Source of the DNA: Delphinus delphis
Lineage: Eukaryota; Chordata; Mammalia; Artiodactyla; Delphinidae
Length of the DNA stretch: 64,000 nt
NCBI RefSeq assembly: GCF_949987515.2
Contig: NC_082694.2
Span: forward strand, 70,864,080 to 70,928,079
Reading direction: 5' to 3'
This document shows, one piece after another, positions 10,991 to 25,551 of this stretch; position 1 is the first letter of the stretch, and each line of letters begins with the position of its first letter. The translations under genes were made by a program, and so were the position numbers. Under the pieces are notes generated by a model, which had not been told where the DNA came from, did not search any database, and was given only the letters and a program-made list of their open reading frames with translations.

Positions 10991-11282
10991 ATATCTTCCA
11001 GCTCTAACGTCCTTTGGGGTCTGATTTTTAATAGGAGATAAAGGAGAAATTGTACATAGTTTCCCCAGGTCCCACTGCCCTCCTCTCTATCCCAACTCAC
11101 ATGACCACCCTGCACACCGCCTGCTCCTTGAGCTTGTCCTCGAAAGGCCTTGAGCTCCACAGATGAGTATATTGTTAATGTTGGCTCACGGTCCTTTCTG
11201 ATGAGTGGCCAACATTGTTCTGCTCCTTGCAGGGGTCCCATTAATCTTGTTTGCCTCTGCAGAGCCTCAGCCTGCCTGGAAG

Positions 11283-14357
<3,075 letters not shown>

Positions 14358-14505
14358 GGGCGCAGTGGGCAGGGCTTCTCTCCCTGGGAAGTCGACCCCA
14401 AAGCCCCACCTCCTGCCCTCCTGCCGCCTCACGGCCTGAGTGAGGCCTCGCCCAGGCGGTGATGGCGCCAGGCATTACACCTTTTAAAGCTGTCTGTAGT
14501 TAGGA

Positions 14506-14511
14506 AATAAA
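14506..14511 (+). terminator. POMC: POMC polyadenylation signal
   Basis: AATAAA lies about 150 bp after the stop codon, followed within 30 bp by the T/G-rich run caagtttcgcatccgactct. The short 3' UTR agrees with other mammals. Confidence 0.92.
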
Positions 14512-14929
14512 ACCTTTCAAGTTTCGCATCCGACTCTGACTTTGAATATTGACTGGGCGAGTAAAATAAAAATGCATATCCATCAGATAAAGAGCAACAC
14601 ATATTGAAGGAGCGATAGTGGTTTCCATGTGACCAAGTGGTAGTATGTTTCATAGGATATAGTGGGAATGAAAAGAAAATGTATTTCCCACCCGTGACAA
14701 ATGGGGCTTCAAGGGGTCAAATAGTTTGGGTGATGGCTCAGTATGGCTACATTTCCCACTCTCCATTGGATGGGGAAGGACTGCTCAGCTGGCTGATGTG
14801 TCAAGAGGCAGGATTCCTCCAGGTGACCCTGCTTCCCATCCAACTCCATGGGCCAGCGGGAAGCCGATGAAGCCCAACCAAAACTGGGAGGACGCTCTGG
14901 GCTCAGGTGGCAAGCTGTGGTAATGCCTC

Positions 14930-15080
14930 CGTGAATCTAGCCATCTGGGACCTTGGGCAAGTTTCTGAACTTCTCCAAGATTTAGTTCTCTCATCTACTC
15001 CTTTCTTCCTTGCTACTGTGAGGGTTAATGAGAAAATGGATGGGATCATGTTATCACTGAGAGGCTAAATGTGAGAGCTG
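14930..15080 (+). repeat. MIR SINE
   Basis: gaccttgggcaagtttctga and the ctccaagatttagttctctc region match the MIR core and 3' part. Confidence 0.65.
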
Positions 15081-16084
15081 AGGGTTGGTATCAGTTCAGA
15101 TTTGACTGCCTTATCAGACTACTCGCAGATATTCTCAAACACAGGGTCTCACCCACATAAACACACACCCATGGAGACACATCTGTCTAAATACAACACA
15201 AAATGCACAGATGCTTCTTCCAGTCCCTAGGGCTCAAGCCTTGAGGTGTGACTATCTTTTCCCCCTTGTCATGCCCAAGCTCTCTCCTCATGTCCAGCTG
15301 CAGCCTTCTCTTCATTCTCAGCGCTCGTGGCTCAGGCCTTAACTATCCTAACAGCTTCCTAACCAACTGGTGCCCTTGTCTCCAGTTGCCTTCTCCCCCA
15401 ACCCATCGTACACATTCTTCATATTAATGTATACAAAATCTTGCTTTCTCCATATTCCCTAACTCGACACAAAACAATCGCTCCACCCCCACTCTTCCAT
15501 CAATTCCGAACTACTGGGCACGGCACACACAAGGGCCCTTGTCCATCAGTTTCACTCTCCTTACCAAACCCCACTTCCCCTGGTCTTCTCACTCTTCTAC
15601 CATCCTCCTCCACCCTCTGCCTGGAATTCCCCACCTTCCCCCTCCATTTTGAATGTTACCCTTTTTTCAACATGAGCCCAGGCTGAAGTCCACTTCCACT
15701 GGGAAAGTTGGGATCTCTTGCAGCTGAACCTGCTCATTTTCAGGGTTTCTGCAGTCAGCCCCTCTGCATTGGGGGGGGGGGGCATGCAGACCAGCTCAGA
15801 TGGCAAGTTTCTTGCTGCACATGTCTTGTGCTTTTCTCTCAGGGAAACTCTAAGCTCCACAAGGGCAGAGGCCAGGGGTTGGGCTTCTCTTGTACGTACC
15901 CATGATGTTTTCACGATGTTGGGGCCCCTGGTTTGCAGTCACACACATTTACAATCCACAGGAGACTCACAGACACTGATGCACAGAGATGCACATCTCC
16001 ACATCAATTGCATCAGACATACCAGGGGATGATGCAGATCAAAGCCAGCTGGGAACGCTTCTGTGTGGCACTTCCATATTTACT

Positions 16085-16085
<1 letters not shown>

Positions 16086-16130
<45 letters not shown>
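16086..16130. repeat. (TA)n microsatellite at a SINE boundary
   Basis: About 22 uninterrupted TA units directly adjoin the poly(T) of an antisense CHR-2 element. Confidence 0.95.
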
Positions 16131-16137
<7 letters not shown>

Positions 16138-16334
16138 TTTTTGCGGTACGTGGGCCTCTCACTGTTGTGGCCTCTCCCGTTGCAGAGCACAGGCTCTGGA
16201 CGCGCAGGCTCAGCGGCCTTGGCTCACGGGCCCAGCCGCTCTGCGGCATGTGGGATCTTCCCGGACCGGGGCACGAACCCACGTCCCCTGCATCGGCAGG
16301 CGGACTCTCAACCACTGTGCCACCAGGGAAGCCC
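16131..16334 (-). repeat. CHR-2 SINE, antisense
   Basis: Full-length element from the poly(T) to ccagggaagccc. Flanking tactcc motifs at 16081 and 16335 suggest the target duplication, with the TA tract between. Confidence 0.92.
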
Positions 16335-16735
16335 TACTCCCATATTTTGATGACCTTAGAAGTTCACAATTAAAGAAAACTGGAATGCACCTGGGAAGTC
16401 CTGATGGAATCAGAAAGCCAGACTTTTAAGATAAAGTCTCCCTCAATGAGGGTTATATGAAATGGGGCTAGATTCTAGTCACTGTAATGAAGAAATGGCC
16501 CAGGCCTTCCCATCTGAGGATGCTCCTATGCTGGGAATCCTGGGCCTTGTGTTTACATCTTGGTAGCATCCTTTCCCTTTCCCTCCTTCCTTTTGAGGCA
16601 AGTAAATAATGATAGGCGGGGGTGGCTAAATGTCAGTGATTAATACTGGTGGCATTTTCAGATCCTGTTTGCATCTCAAAAAACCATTTACTTTAAAGAA
16701 ATCAAATAGACAACCGTGTGGTAACAACATTAACA

Positions 16736-16741
16736 TTTATT
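16736..16741 (-). terminator. EFR3B: Likely EFR3B distal polyadenylation signal
   Basis: AATAAA is read on the - strand (tttatt on +), followed on the - strand within about 30 bases by a G/T-rich run (gttgttaccacacggttgtc). Its position agrees with a convergent gene end before POMC. Confidence 0.65.
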
Positions 16742-19097
16742 TGAAAAGGGCATCATGAAGGCTCATTGGGAAATCACGACTAATAGTCCTAAAGAATAAT
16801 CTTGCTAAGAGTCCTTCTTCCTACGTTCCACCCCCGCCCCCCCCAATCCTCCTTCCTATCCCTTAAACTAATTTGATTCAATGAGTTCAAAATACAGAAA
16901 ACCGCCACAGGCACTAATTCTGCACTCACATATAAATACGTCAGCTATTATATACATACACTGTCAACTATGAACTACACTATACACACTTGCACGCGCA
17001 CGGGCACACACACACTCAGCCAGGTCATGGACGTCTAAATGGACACAGACATGTCACAATGTATGTGTAATGCTGCAGCATTTGTGGATTTACAGCTCTG
17101 CTCTCCACAGGCCAGAATCAACAGCCATGGAGGAAGAGCTCAAAAGGGGAAAGTGATGGGCTGGGGTCCCAAGGGCTCCTGAAGGAGAAAAGACCTGGTC
17201 AACCTGGTTGGTGCTAAAGGAGAGCACGGAAAACAGGCCGCAGAGCCCCCTCCCACAGGCCCCTCCCCACTTCCCCAGCTGGCAGGCCCCACCAAGACCA
17301 TCCTTCGGCAGGCTTCAGCCCTAGGCTGCATTTGGGATACGGGGTATTTCAACTAGAAGATTTCTAGGCTTAGTGAGATGAAGAGGCAATACACTGCCCT
17401 AAGCCTTCTCCTCAGACATAAGGAAGGTGCCTCGTTTCAGCACAACTGCCTGCCAGGGTCTTTGGGTCTGGAGAAGTGGGCGTGGCCTGCTCAGAGGTGC
17501 CCACTTTCCTGTCTACCATCAAACTTAATATTCAGCCTAACAGCTCAGGTCTAGTCTTTTCCCACAGGCCCCAGCTGGCCAGCTGCCATTTCATGGTCAT
17601 AAAGAGGAACTGGGAGAAATAGTCTCACTTCTCAGTGAGACTCTCTGTACCCAGGTGAGAAGCCCCAGGGACAATGGAATAGCAACTGGAAGGTGTCATG
17701 ACCCAAGGGCCCCTAGTGAAGCCGGGAGGTCTGGCCTTTGAGGAGTCTAAACAACTGCAAGGCTGTTCTGATCCTTAGGCCAGTTGAAACATATCCTCTG
17801 GGACTGAGAACACCCAGGGCAAAGGACAGTGCACCTGGGACCCCTGCACTTCAAGCACTTCAGATGGTCCCAGCCCCACCTTTTCACTGCTCATCCATCT
17901 ATGCTTATGCTTGAGGCGGAGGGCTGGACAGAGGGGAATGTCTGAGGACTTCTCTCCTTCTTCTTCTGACCCACTCAGGCTACTTCTCTGGGGAGGAGAT
18001 GTTTAGCAGTCAAGAAATCACTTATTTCTACTTTTCAAAAAGAGGAAAATGGGAACAGGCACAGGCCATGGGGGACCACTTTGCAAGGAAAACCGGAAGG
18101 AGCCTCCAGGGTCACACTGGGGCTCTCCTCTCATCTGTTTCTTATGCATTTATGTGACTCAACCAAGTTCACTGAAATTCCAAATATATCCGTGCTACTG
18201 GGTTCTGTCAGCAGAGTGCTAACCGACCCTACCCCTCGCCCACGAGGAAGAGTCTTCAGCAGTTTTGGGGAGTGACTGGCTTGGGTGGCCTTGCTAACTG
18301 AAATTCACAACAGAGGGGGGATAGCAAAAAGGGCTGGTTGCTTGACACGGTGCCGCCAGACGCCAGCGGGCTTGGAAGGCAGGAAGAGTGGTGCTAGGCT
18401 GAAGGCTGGGGCACCCACCAAACTCTGCTTGCCTTCTCTCCCAGGGCTCGGGAGGGCAGGGGTGGGGTGAAGGAGGCGGCTTAATTTACCAGGTAATTGT
18501 TCCAGTTAATGTTCATCATGAACTTTCTGATTCTGAGGCATCTTTGGCCAGAATCCGTATTCTACTCCATGTCAGCAGGCAAGTTAATATTCTACTGAGT
18601 GTAAGTTTAAATTGAAACCGAGAAGGAGGGCACTCAAAATGTGGCCATGTCTCCAAAGGAAGCACATCTTTGCTATGTAGCGGTGACACAAAGAAAAAGC
18701 TGCTTCAGACAGAGGAAACAGCAGTGAAGTATATGAAGAATGGGAATCCTGCACCTTGTTTCTTCGATCTGTTCCCAGGGTGGGGATGAGGGAGAGATAG
18801 CTGATGGACATGTAGGTCTCTGGTTCTAGTGCTGGTTCTAGAAAGAGGCTCCAGGGAATGACTGCCAAGTCCCAGAACCAGGGCCCCAGGGCAGTGCTCA
18901 GGGTGCAGTTGCCATGGGGGTGGACCCTACAGTCAGAGAAGCACTAGAGAGAAACAGGGCTTCGCGTCAAAGCTGAGCAGGGAAGAAAGATGGGAAGATC
19001 CAGTGAGGAAAAGACATGTTTGTGGCTCAAGATTTACATTTTCTCTGAAGCTTCTTCCAAAGGTCATTTGTCTTCAAGTTTGTTTCTAGTTATTTTA

Positions 19098-19315
19098 TTT
19101 TATTTATTTATTTATTTTTTTTTGCGGTTCGCGGGCCTCTCACTGTTGTGGCCTCTCCCGTTGCGGAGCGCAGGCTCCGGACGTGCAGGCTCAGCGGCCA
19201 TGGCTCACGGGCCCAGCCGCTCCGCGGCATGTGGGATCTTCCCGGACCGGGGCACGAACCCGTGTCCCCTGCATCGGCAGGCGGACTCTCAACCGCTGTG
19301 CCACCAGGGAAGCCC
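19098..19315 (-). repeat. CHR-2 SINE in the EFR3B 3' UTR, 17-bp target-site duplication
   Basis: Flanked by tgtttctagttatttta at 19081-19097 and 19316-19332. It is in sense orientation to EFR3B; its tail supplies several AATAAA motifs on the - strand (about 19097-19120). Confidence 0.95.
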
Positions 19316-20879
19316 TGTTTCTAGTTATTTTAAATTTGGTTTCTTAATAAAGAGATATTAAAGTAAAGAGAAATCTCGGTTCATGCCTGTAAAGTTGGGT
19401 TGAGTATTAGCCAAAAGCCATAGAGCAGAGCCAAAGGCTGTGGTGGAGGGGCGGGAGCCGGGCCCCCTCGGCCCTGTAGTCATGTAGACCCTCTGGAAGC
19501 CACGGGCCCACAGCACAGAGGCAGCAACCAAGGGGGGAAACTATAGGAACGAGGGTCAGGTAGCCCCCACACCCAACAAGATTATTGCACACGCAATAGG
19601 AGAGTTCCATGTGTTAAGATTCTCCTAATTTGGACAAATACACCTGTCAGCCCTGATAATCAGGCTCTCACAGTGCATCTGTGCAGGGCCACGCACAGAG
19701 GGTGTCCTGAGAAGACTGCCCTCCCCTTAGCAGAATCAGCCCGCTTCTGACCCCACCCCACGCTGCTGAATATGGTACCCTCAAAAGGGGTTCCTTTGGG
19801 TCAAGAAATCTACTCACCCTCCCTCTTTTCAAGAGCAAATTCTCCAGGAAGGAATCATGTGACTATTCTCACCTTCCTGTGAGTCATATCAGCTCAGAAA
19901 AGTTATGGGAAGTTAGACTGGAAAAGAAGGAAAGGGCTCTTCTTGGCCAGAGGGAGCTGCCTCAGGAAGAGGCCCAGGTGAGGCTCTGCCAGAGGCAGCT
20001 CACACGGGGAGCCGCAGGAAGAAAAGCATCAAAGAGGGAGAACTCAACTCAGAAATACATCCCTCTGGACAAAGGAGGGGAGATACTACAGCGGGACGCA
20101 GATTTGCCCACTTCTGCCCGCTGCTCCTGGACAGGAGGCCGGCCCGTGCTTCTGCTCACTGGCCCAGCCGGCCAGCCTGGGGACACGGGCTCCCTCTGTC
20201 AGCGGCCTGCTGCCCCCCACGGTGTCTCTACCCCAGCTTCCATTATACAAGCTCAGTGTTAATTAACAATAGAAACAATTCACGAAGAGGCAACTGGCAG
20301 GGTGAGCAGGGGAGTGGAAAAGACACCAGAGACTTGAAGGCCTTTGGACCCTCAAATGGGGAAGGAGGAGGGGACACTCTGGAGGAGATCAGCGCCCCAT
20401 CTTCCAGCTCTCACAGGCCACTGCTTTACGGGAGGAGCCGGCCTTGCCTCCTCCTGATTGCAGTCTACGGCTTCCTTTGACCAACTGTGTTCTCTCTAGT
20501 TCCCTCCTGGGGGAATGGCAGCTGCACACCCACCCCCGTGAAAGCCCTTCACTTACTACACTAAGCAGGAGTTTCCTGGGACCTCAGCCTCTCTCTGGAG
20601 ACCCCCAATGACTCCTGACCCCAGGATGACACAGAAGAGGAGACAAAGGGCACAGGTAGGAAGCTTATTGGCCCCAGCGTGGCCAGATCTCCCTCAGGGA
20701 AGACAAAGAGGAAGCAGGGAGGCCGAGAGGGGGGCAGGGGGGCCCAGGGCTCCACCTTGCTTAGCTGTCCAAGGTGCTTTTTCTCTGAGATCCCAGTTAG
20801 ATCTCCATGGCGTTGGGGTGGGCGTGAAGGCGAGCCCCTCCCTCAGGCCCCACCCCTCCGAGAAGCTGTGTCTTGGAAT

Positions 20880-20985
20880 TCAGTATACGCACAGATCGGG
20901 AAACTTCATCTCATAGACGGGGATGGAGTGGCTCTGAGGCTGGCCGTAGGCTGCAGTGATGGTTCCTGATGGGCTTGGTGGAGGC
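20880..20985 (-). CDS. EFR3B: EFR3B last coding exon with stop codon
   Basis: The acceptor is ctgtcccag, and the coding part ends at TGA (20882-20880 read on the - strand). It encodes PPPSPSGTITAAYGQPQ and the invariant family C-terminus VYEMKFPDLCVY. The 3' UTR follows without another splice signal that I could support. Confidence 0.96.
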
Positions 20986-23900
20986 CTGGGACAGAAACAC
21001 AAGGAGGGGAAAGGCATGAGGACGGTTCTGGGGTCCCGCCCCGTGCAGCAGAGCAGCTGATTGAGGTTTCTCTTTGAATAGGGACCAGAGATTATGTCAG
21101 TCCGTGGTTCCCAGGTTTCAAGTTGTTCTAGAATCTTCAGCTTGAAGTCAAGCTTTACTGCAGGCTCTACAGCGACTCTGTTGCTATAGAAAGTACCAGC
21201 TCGTGACACTAGGACCCCCGGCTCTTTTCCAGGGTTCACTGAGCTGTCTCTTTCTCCCTTCAGTCTCTGTTTCCTTATCTGGGGAGACTTGGTGGCCGAC
21301 TCCAGCCCTGGAGACAGAGGCTGGGGGCAGGGAGGGCTGAAGACAGGTGCGAGAGGAGGACTTGGGGGGAGGGGTACCTACACTGGGCCACAGAAGTGGG
21401 GATCCCCTGCCCAGGGCTGCCACTTACCGGATGGTGATTTCAAAGATCTGATTGAGTTTGCTCTGCAGCAGTGATGCCTAGACACAAACAGAGGGAAAGT
21501 GAGCCAGGGGTTGACTCCCAAGCCCCCCTGCCCACCATGCACTGAAAGTGCTGGGCAGCTGCGGCCTTAGGAAAGAAACCGGTGTGAGCTCGTTTCCAGC
21601 ACTTATCTGTGGACCCTGGCGGTGGGTTCAGATCAGAAAGAGCCGCCCAGCAAAGGCCTGTCGGGGACAGCACAGAGGCCAGGAACCCCAGGAAGGACTT
21701 CAGCAAAAGTTCTGGAAGAGCCCTTAGCTCCTCCAAGTGGGGCAATAGGGCCTGCTGGGCAGAGTCAGGAGGCTCAGAGCTGGTTCCAGCTCTTTCCTTA
21801 ACTCCCAAGGAGCAGTTGTACAAAGTTGGTGCATTAGGGAAGATGTTCTCTCTGGTCCCTTCCGGCTCCACCTAAGTCCACGTACACAGAGAGTGAGATT
21901 GTGCTCAACTCTGAGCTCACGAAATGAGCAGCCTCTGCCTCTCAGGATGGAACTAGAGGTCAGCATAACATAGGCCCAGAAAAATCTATATTATACTTAC
22001 ATGTATTTTTATATATAATTTATGTATTTTTTATATATTACTATATATAATTAATATAATATATGAGAAGTTTATGTATATATATTTGAAATATATATAA
22101 TAGAAAATTACACGTGTTTTTATTGAGAGGAAAAAGTACAATAAAATATAAGTTATTTGTAGACTTTGGATGTTTACAATTATGTTTCATTGTTACGAAG
22201 ATGGACACTGGGGCTAACAAATCCTGGAATATCATTTTCAAGAAATGTTTGTGCTCTTCCCTTAGCCATCTACTCGTCTTTCTACTCGTCTGGCGCCCTC
22301 CCATTCAGGTTTCTTTTCCAAGGCCAGGCCGTTCCATTCCACCTGCCGGGGTCCCCCAGTTGGAAGCGGGCCCTCTAGCAAACGCTGGCCATCTTTCCTG
22401 TGCCCTGGCCCCTTCCCCCATCACTCCATAATGTGACAACCCTAATGGCAACAAACTGGCAGAGTTGTCATGAGAAGGAGATAAGCTGATAAATATAAGA
22501 TGCTCTGATGAACAGCAAGTGCTATTTCCGTGCCTGCTCTGATGATTATAATTATTATCATCTATTTGGTACAGGAGATCCTGAGGTCAGGGTTTCTCCC
22601 TTATATGAAAACTGTGACCTCTGGAGGGGTGTATGACTAATAGCCTTTAGGTTCATGGGAAAACAATGTAGTGCCAAGGCACTGTTGGGATCTAAACCCT
22701 AATTTCTGGATGACAACAGAACCAGGATCTCCTAGAAACTCAGTCCTGCCCTGGGCCCACATCCAGTGTCCGTTTGATCCCGGGAGGGGCACCGTTACGT
22801 CTCACTTACCCGGGCCCCGCAATGCGCTGCAATCTCCTCAAAGGGCGCCTTCTGGAACTTCTCCACCACCTGTCGCCGCCGTTCACGTTCCTGCTCCTCG
22901 ACGGCCACACTGTCCACTGCGCCACAGAGAGCCAGGTCAGCCCTCAGGTCCTACCCCAGTGATGCAGTCTGAGATTTCCCCCCAGATCTCCACTCTGCTG
23001 ATGAGGGGTAGGGTAGCGTGGAGGGTGCGATGCCATCACTTGGCCCTGGGAGGGCTAGACCCTTTTCTGATCTGCCTGAGGGCTCAGCCCCCTTCCTTGC
23101 CTAAGAGTTTGAAAATTAGTTGAGTGGACCCTTAAGTGGGGCTAAAGCCCCATGTAGTTGCATTGACACTGGGACTCTTAGACGGAAGTTCCTGGAACAG
23201 GAAGTACTCTGGGGGGAATATGAAAAGGGACATCAACAGTGGAAAAGCCACAAAAGACAACGAAGAACCCCTATGGTAGAGCAGTCGAAGGCCATTAAGT
23301 TTAAGGCTTCTGCATATTCCTCTTGGTAGCCGAAATGAAAAAAAAAAAAAAAAGGAAGGGTATGAAATACGTTCATCATGCCCAGTTTAAGAAGGCAGAG
23401 CAGTGGGAACATTTAGAAAGTGTACCATCAATGACAACAAAGATAAAGATCTGTTACCAGTTATCGGAAAAATTCTCTAATTCGGGATACTTCATTGCCC
23501 AATAATCTAGACGAGGTAATACTGCATTTTAAAATCTATTGCCATTATTAAATAAATATTAATAGGATTTGTTCTTAATGGCTTTCACTAAGAACTTTTT
23601 CAACTTTTTCTTTTGTATCACACTCCACCAAAAAATTGTCAAGGTATTTATACAAATTAAAATTGCAGGTGGGAGGGAGGGAGACGCAAGAGGGAAGAGA
23701 CATGGGAACATATGTATAACTGATTCACTTTGTTATAAACCAGAAACTAACACACCATTGTAAAGCAATTATACTCCAATAAAGATGTTAAAAAAATTAA
23801 AAATAAAATTGCTTTTTATTTGTCTGATTGGCTGTAACCCTCAACTGACCACTTTTAATGGCAGCAGTCAGTAGAAAAAGGGTTCCTGGCATAGGACATG

Positions 23901-25519
23901 GACACCCCCCCCAACCCGTTAAGAGAGGGGGACTTTTAATTGCAGCTTCAGTAGTTGTGAAGAGTTTAGAGGAAGCCACCAGCCTCTCCCCTCACACCTG
24001 TGTGAATCACACTTGCGAGGGCAGCAGACAGCTGCGCACACCCACACACCTCTCCAGGACCCAGCCCTGTGATCCCCTCCCTGGGGGCTCCCACTTACCA
24101 ATGGCCTTCTTCAGCGTCTCATAGGTGATCTCCTCGGCAGGCACGCGCTGAGGGAGAGGGAACAGAAGTGCTCAGAAAGGGGGAGGGGGGAGCGGGGGGT
24201 GGGGAGGCAGCCTTGGCTTCCTCAGTTACCTGGCAGCCACTTCACTTCTCAGAAGAGTGTCCTGAAGGGAGAAACTCCCTGAGGACACCCACATTCTCAC
24301 TAGGGTCTCTGGAAGCTGCCTGAGCAGGCACAGAGCCTCCAACTGAAGGAGAGCAGGGAGAGAGAGAGGAGGGGAGGCTACTGCCTCATCAGTCACAACT
24401 CTGGCCTGAAAGAACTCACTGGCCCCTCCCCCCCTCGCCCCCCAGCGGGTCCCGTTAAGCTCCCTGGGAAGAAAACACTGTAATTCAAACAAATCTTCAG
24501 AGCACTTAACAGAAAATATTCGAAACAAGAGAAGGCAGTTAGCAAATATAATCTCATATGAAAATTTCAAGAACTAACATTTTTTTTTTTTGGCGGTACG
24601 CGGGCCTCTCACTGTTGTGGCCTCTCCCGTTGCGGAGCACAGGCTCTGGACGCGCAGGCTCAGCGGCCATGGCTCACGGGCCCAGCAACTCCGCGGCATG
24701 TGGGATCTTCCTGGATCAGGGCACGAACCCGTGTCCCCTGCATCGGCAGGCAGACTCCTAACCACTGCGCCACCAGGGAAGCCCCTGACTAACATTTTTG
24801 AAGACTTCAGATATTAAATTATCCACCAAGGTGATGTGAGTATTCAGTAAAGGTAAGGCATACTGAGGTTGGTCCAAGGACCTGGGTCACAGGATCTCAG
24901 TGTCCTGGGAACCCATAAAAGGAGGTGGAAAATAATGAAACCCAAAGAAGGGTGTTCTGTGGATGTGTGGCCTTAGGTCAGATGCTGAAAATTGTGAAGG
25001 AGTTTGGACTAAATTCCAGGAATTCCCCCCTAGACTGTGAGCTCCTTGAGGCAAGACCCATGATTTATTCATATTCTATTAGTTAAGTGTAATATTACAT
25101 GAACGAGGCAGACACAGGAGAGAATGATTTCATTGATATAAAGCTCAAGAAGTGACATAAGCTGGGCTAGTGGCTCCCTCTGGGGAGGGGGTGCAGAGGC
25201 AGGGCTCCTGGAGGACAGCATTTTAGTCCCTGATCTGGGTGTGAGTGCGTCCGTATATCCACTTTATACACTCAGACAATTCACTGAGCTTGGAATTCCA
25301 CAAATGCTTGTTCGAGTAGGAAAGGACAGAGTTGTAGGTCTGGGATAAAGTCATCCAACAAATATTAAGTGAGCACCAATTATGTGTAGGATTCTTGGCT
25401 AGTCACTTAGTTGAAATTGCAAAATGTATTACTATAGGAATGACACGCAAGAGCGCTATCATTCACTCTGAAGATTCATTCACTGTGAAGGTTCATCCTC
25501 TGTAGGTCTGTCTATCTAC

Positions 25520-25551
<32 letters not shown>

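Larger units (their letters stand above)
7219..11262 (+). other. POMC: POMC intron 1
   Basis: The 4.0-kb intron has GT at 7219 and AG at 11261-11262. It holds an artiodactyl-type L1 3' end, a 76-bp tandem triplication, two sense CHR-2 SINEs and a MIR. 7260-8270, 9260-10370 and 10590-10870 otherwise look unique, with nothing identifiable. Confidence 0.85.
14540..16715. other. Interval between the POMC and EFR3B 3' ends
   Basis: No gene was found. It holds a MIR, L2-like pyrimidine-rich sequence (15280-15660), a run of twelve G (15771-15782), a (TA)n tract and a CHR-2 SINE. 16340-16715 looks unique. Confidence 0.75.
16716..20879 (-). other. EFR3B: EFR3B 3' untranslated region (about 4.1 kb, inferred)
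   Basis: The stretch from the stop codon to the first good poly(A) signal near the midpoint with POMC is the likely 3' UTR; human EFR3B also has a multi-kilobase 3' UTR. It is mostly unique, non-coding sequence, with one CHR-2 SINE (19098-19315). The exact end and any alternative ends need transcript data. Confidence 0.65.
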
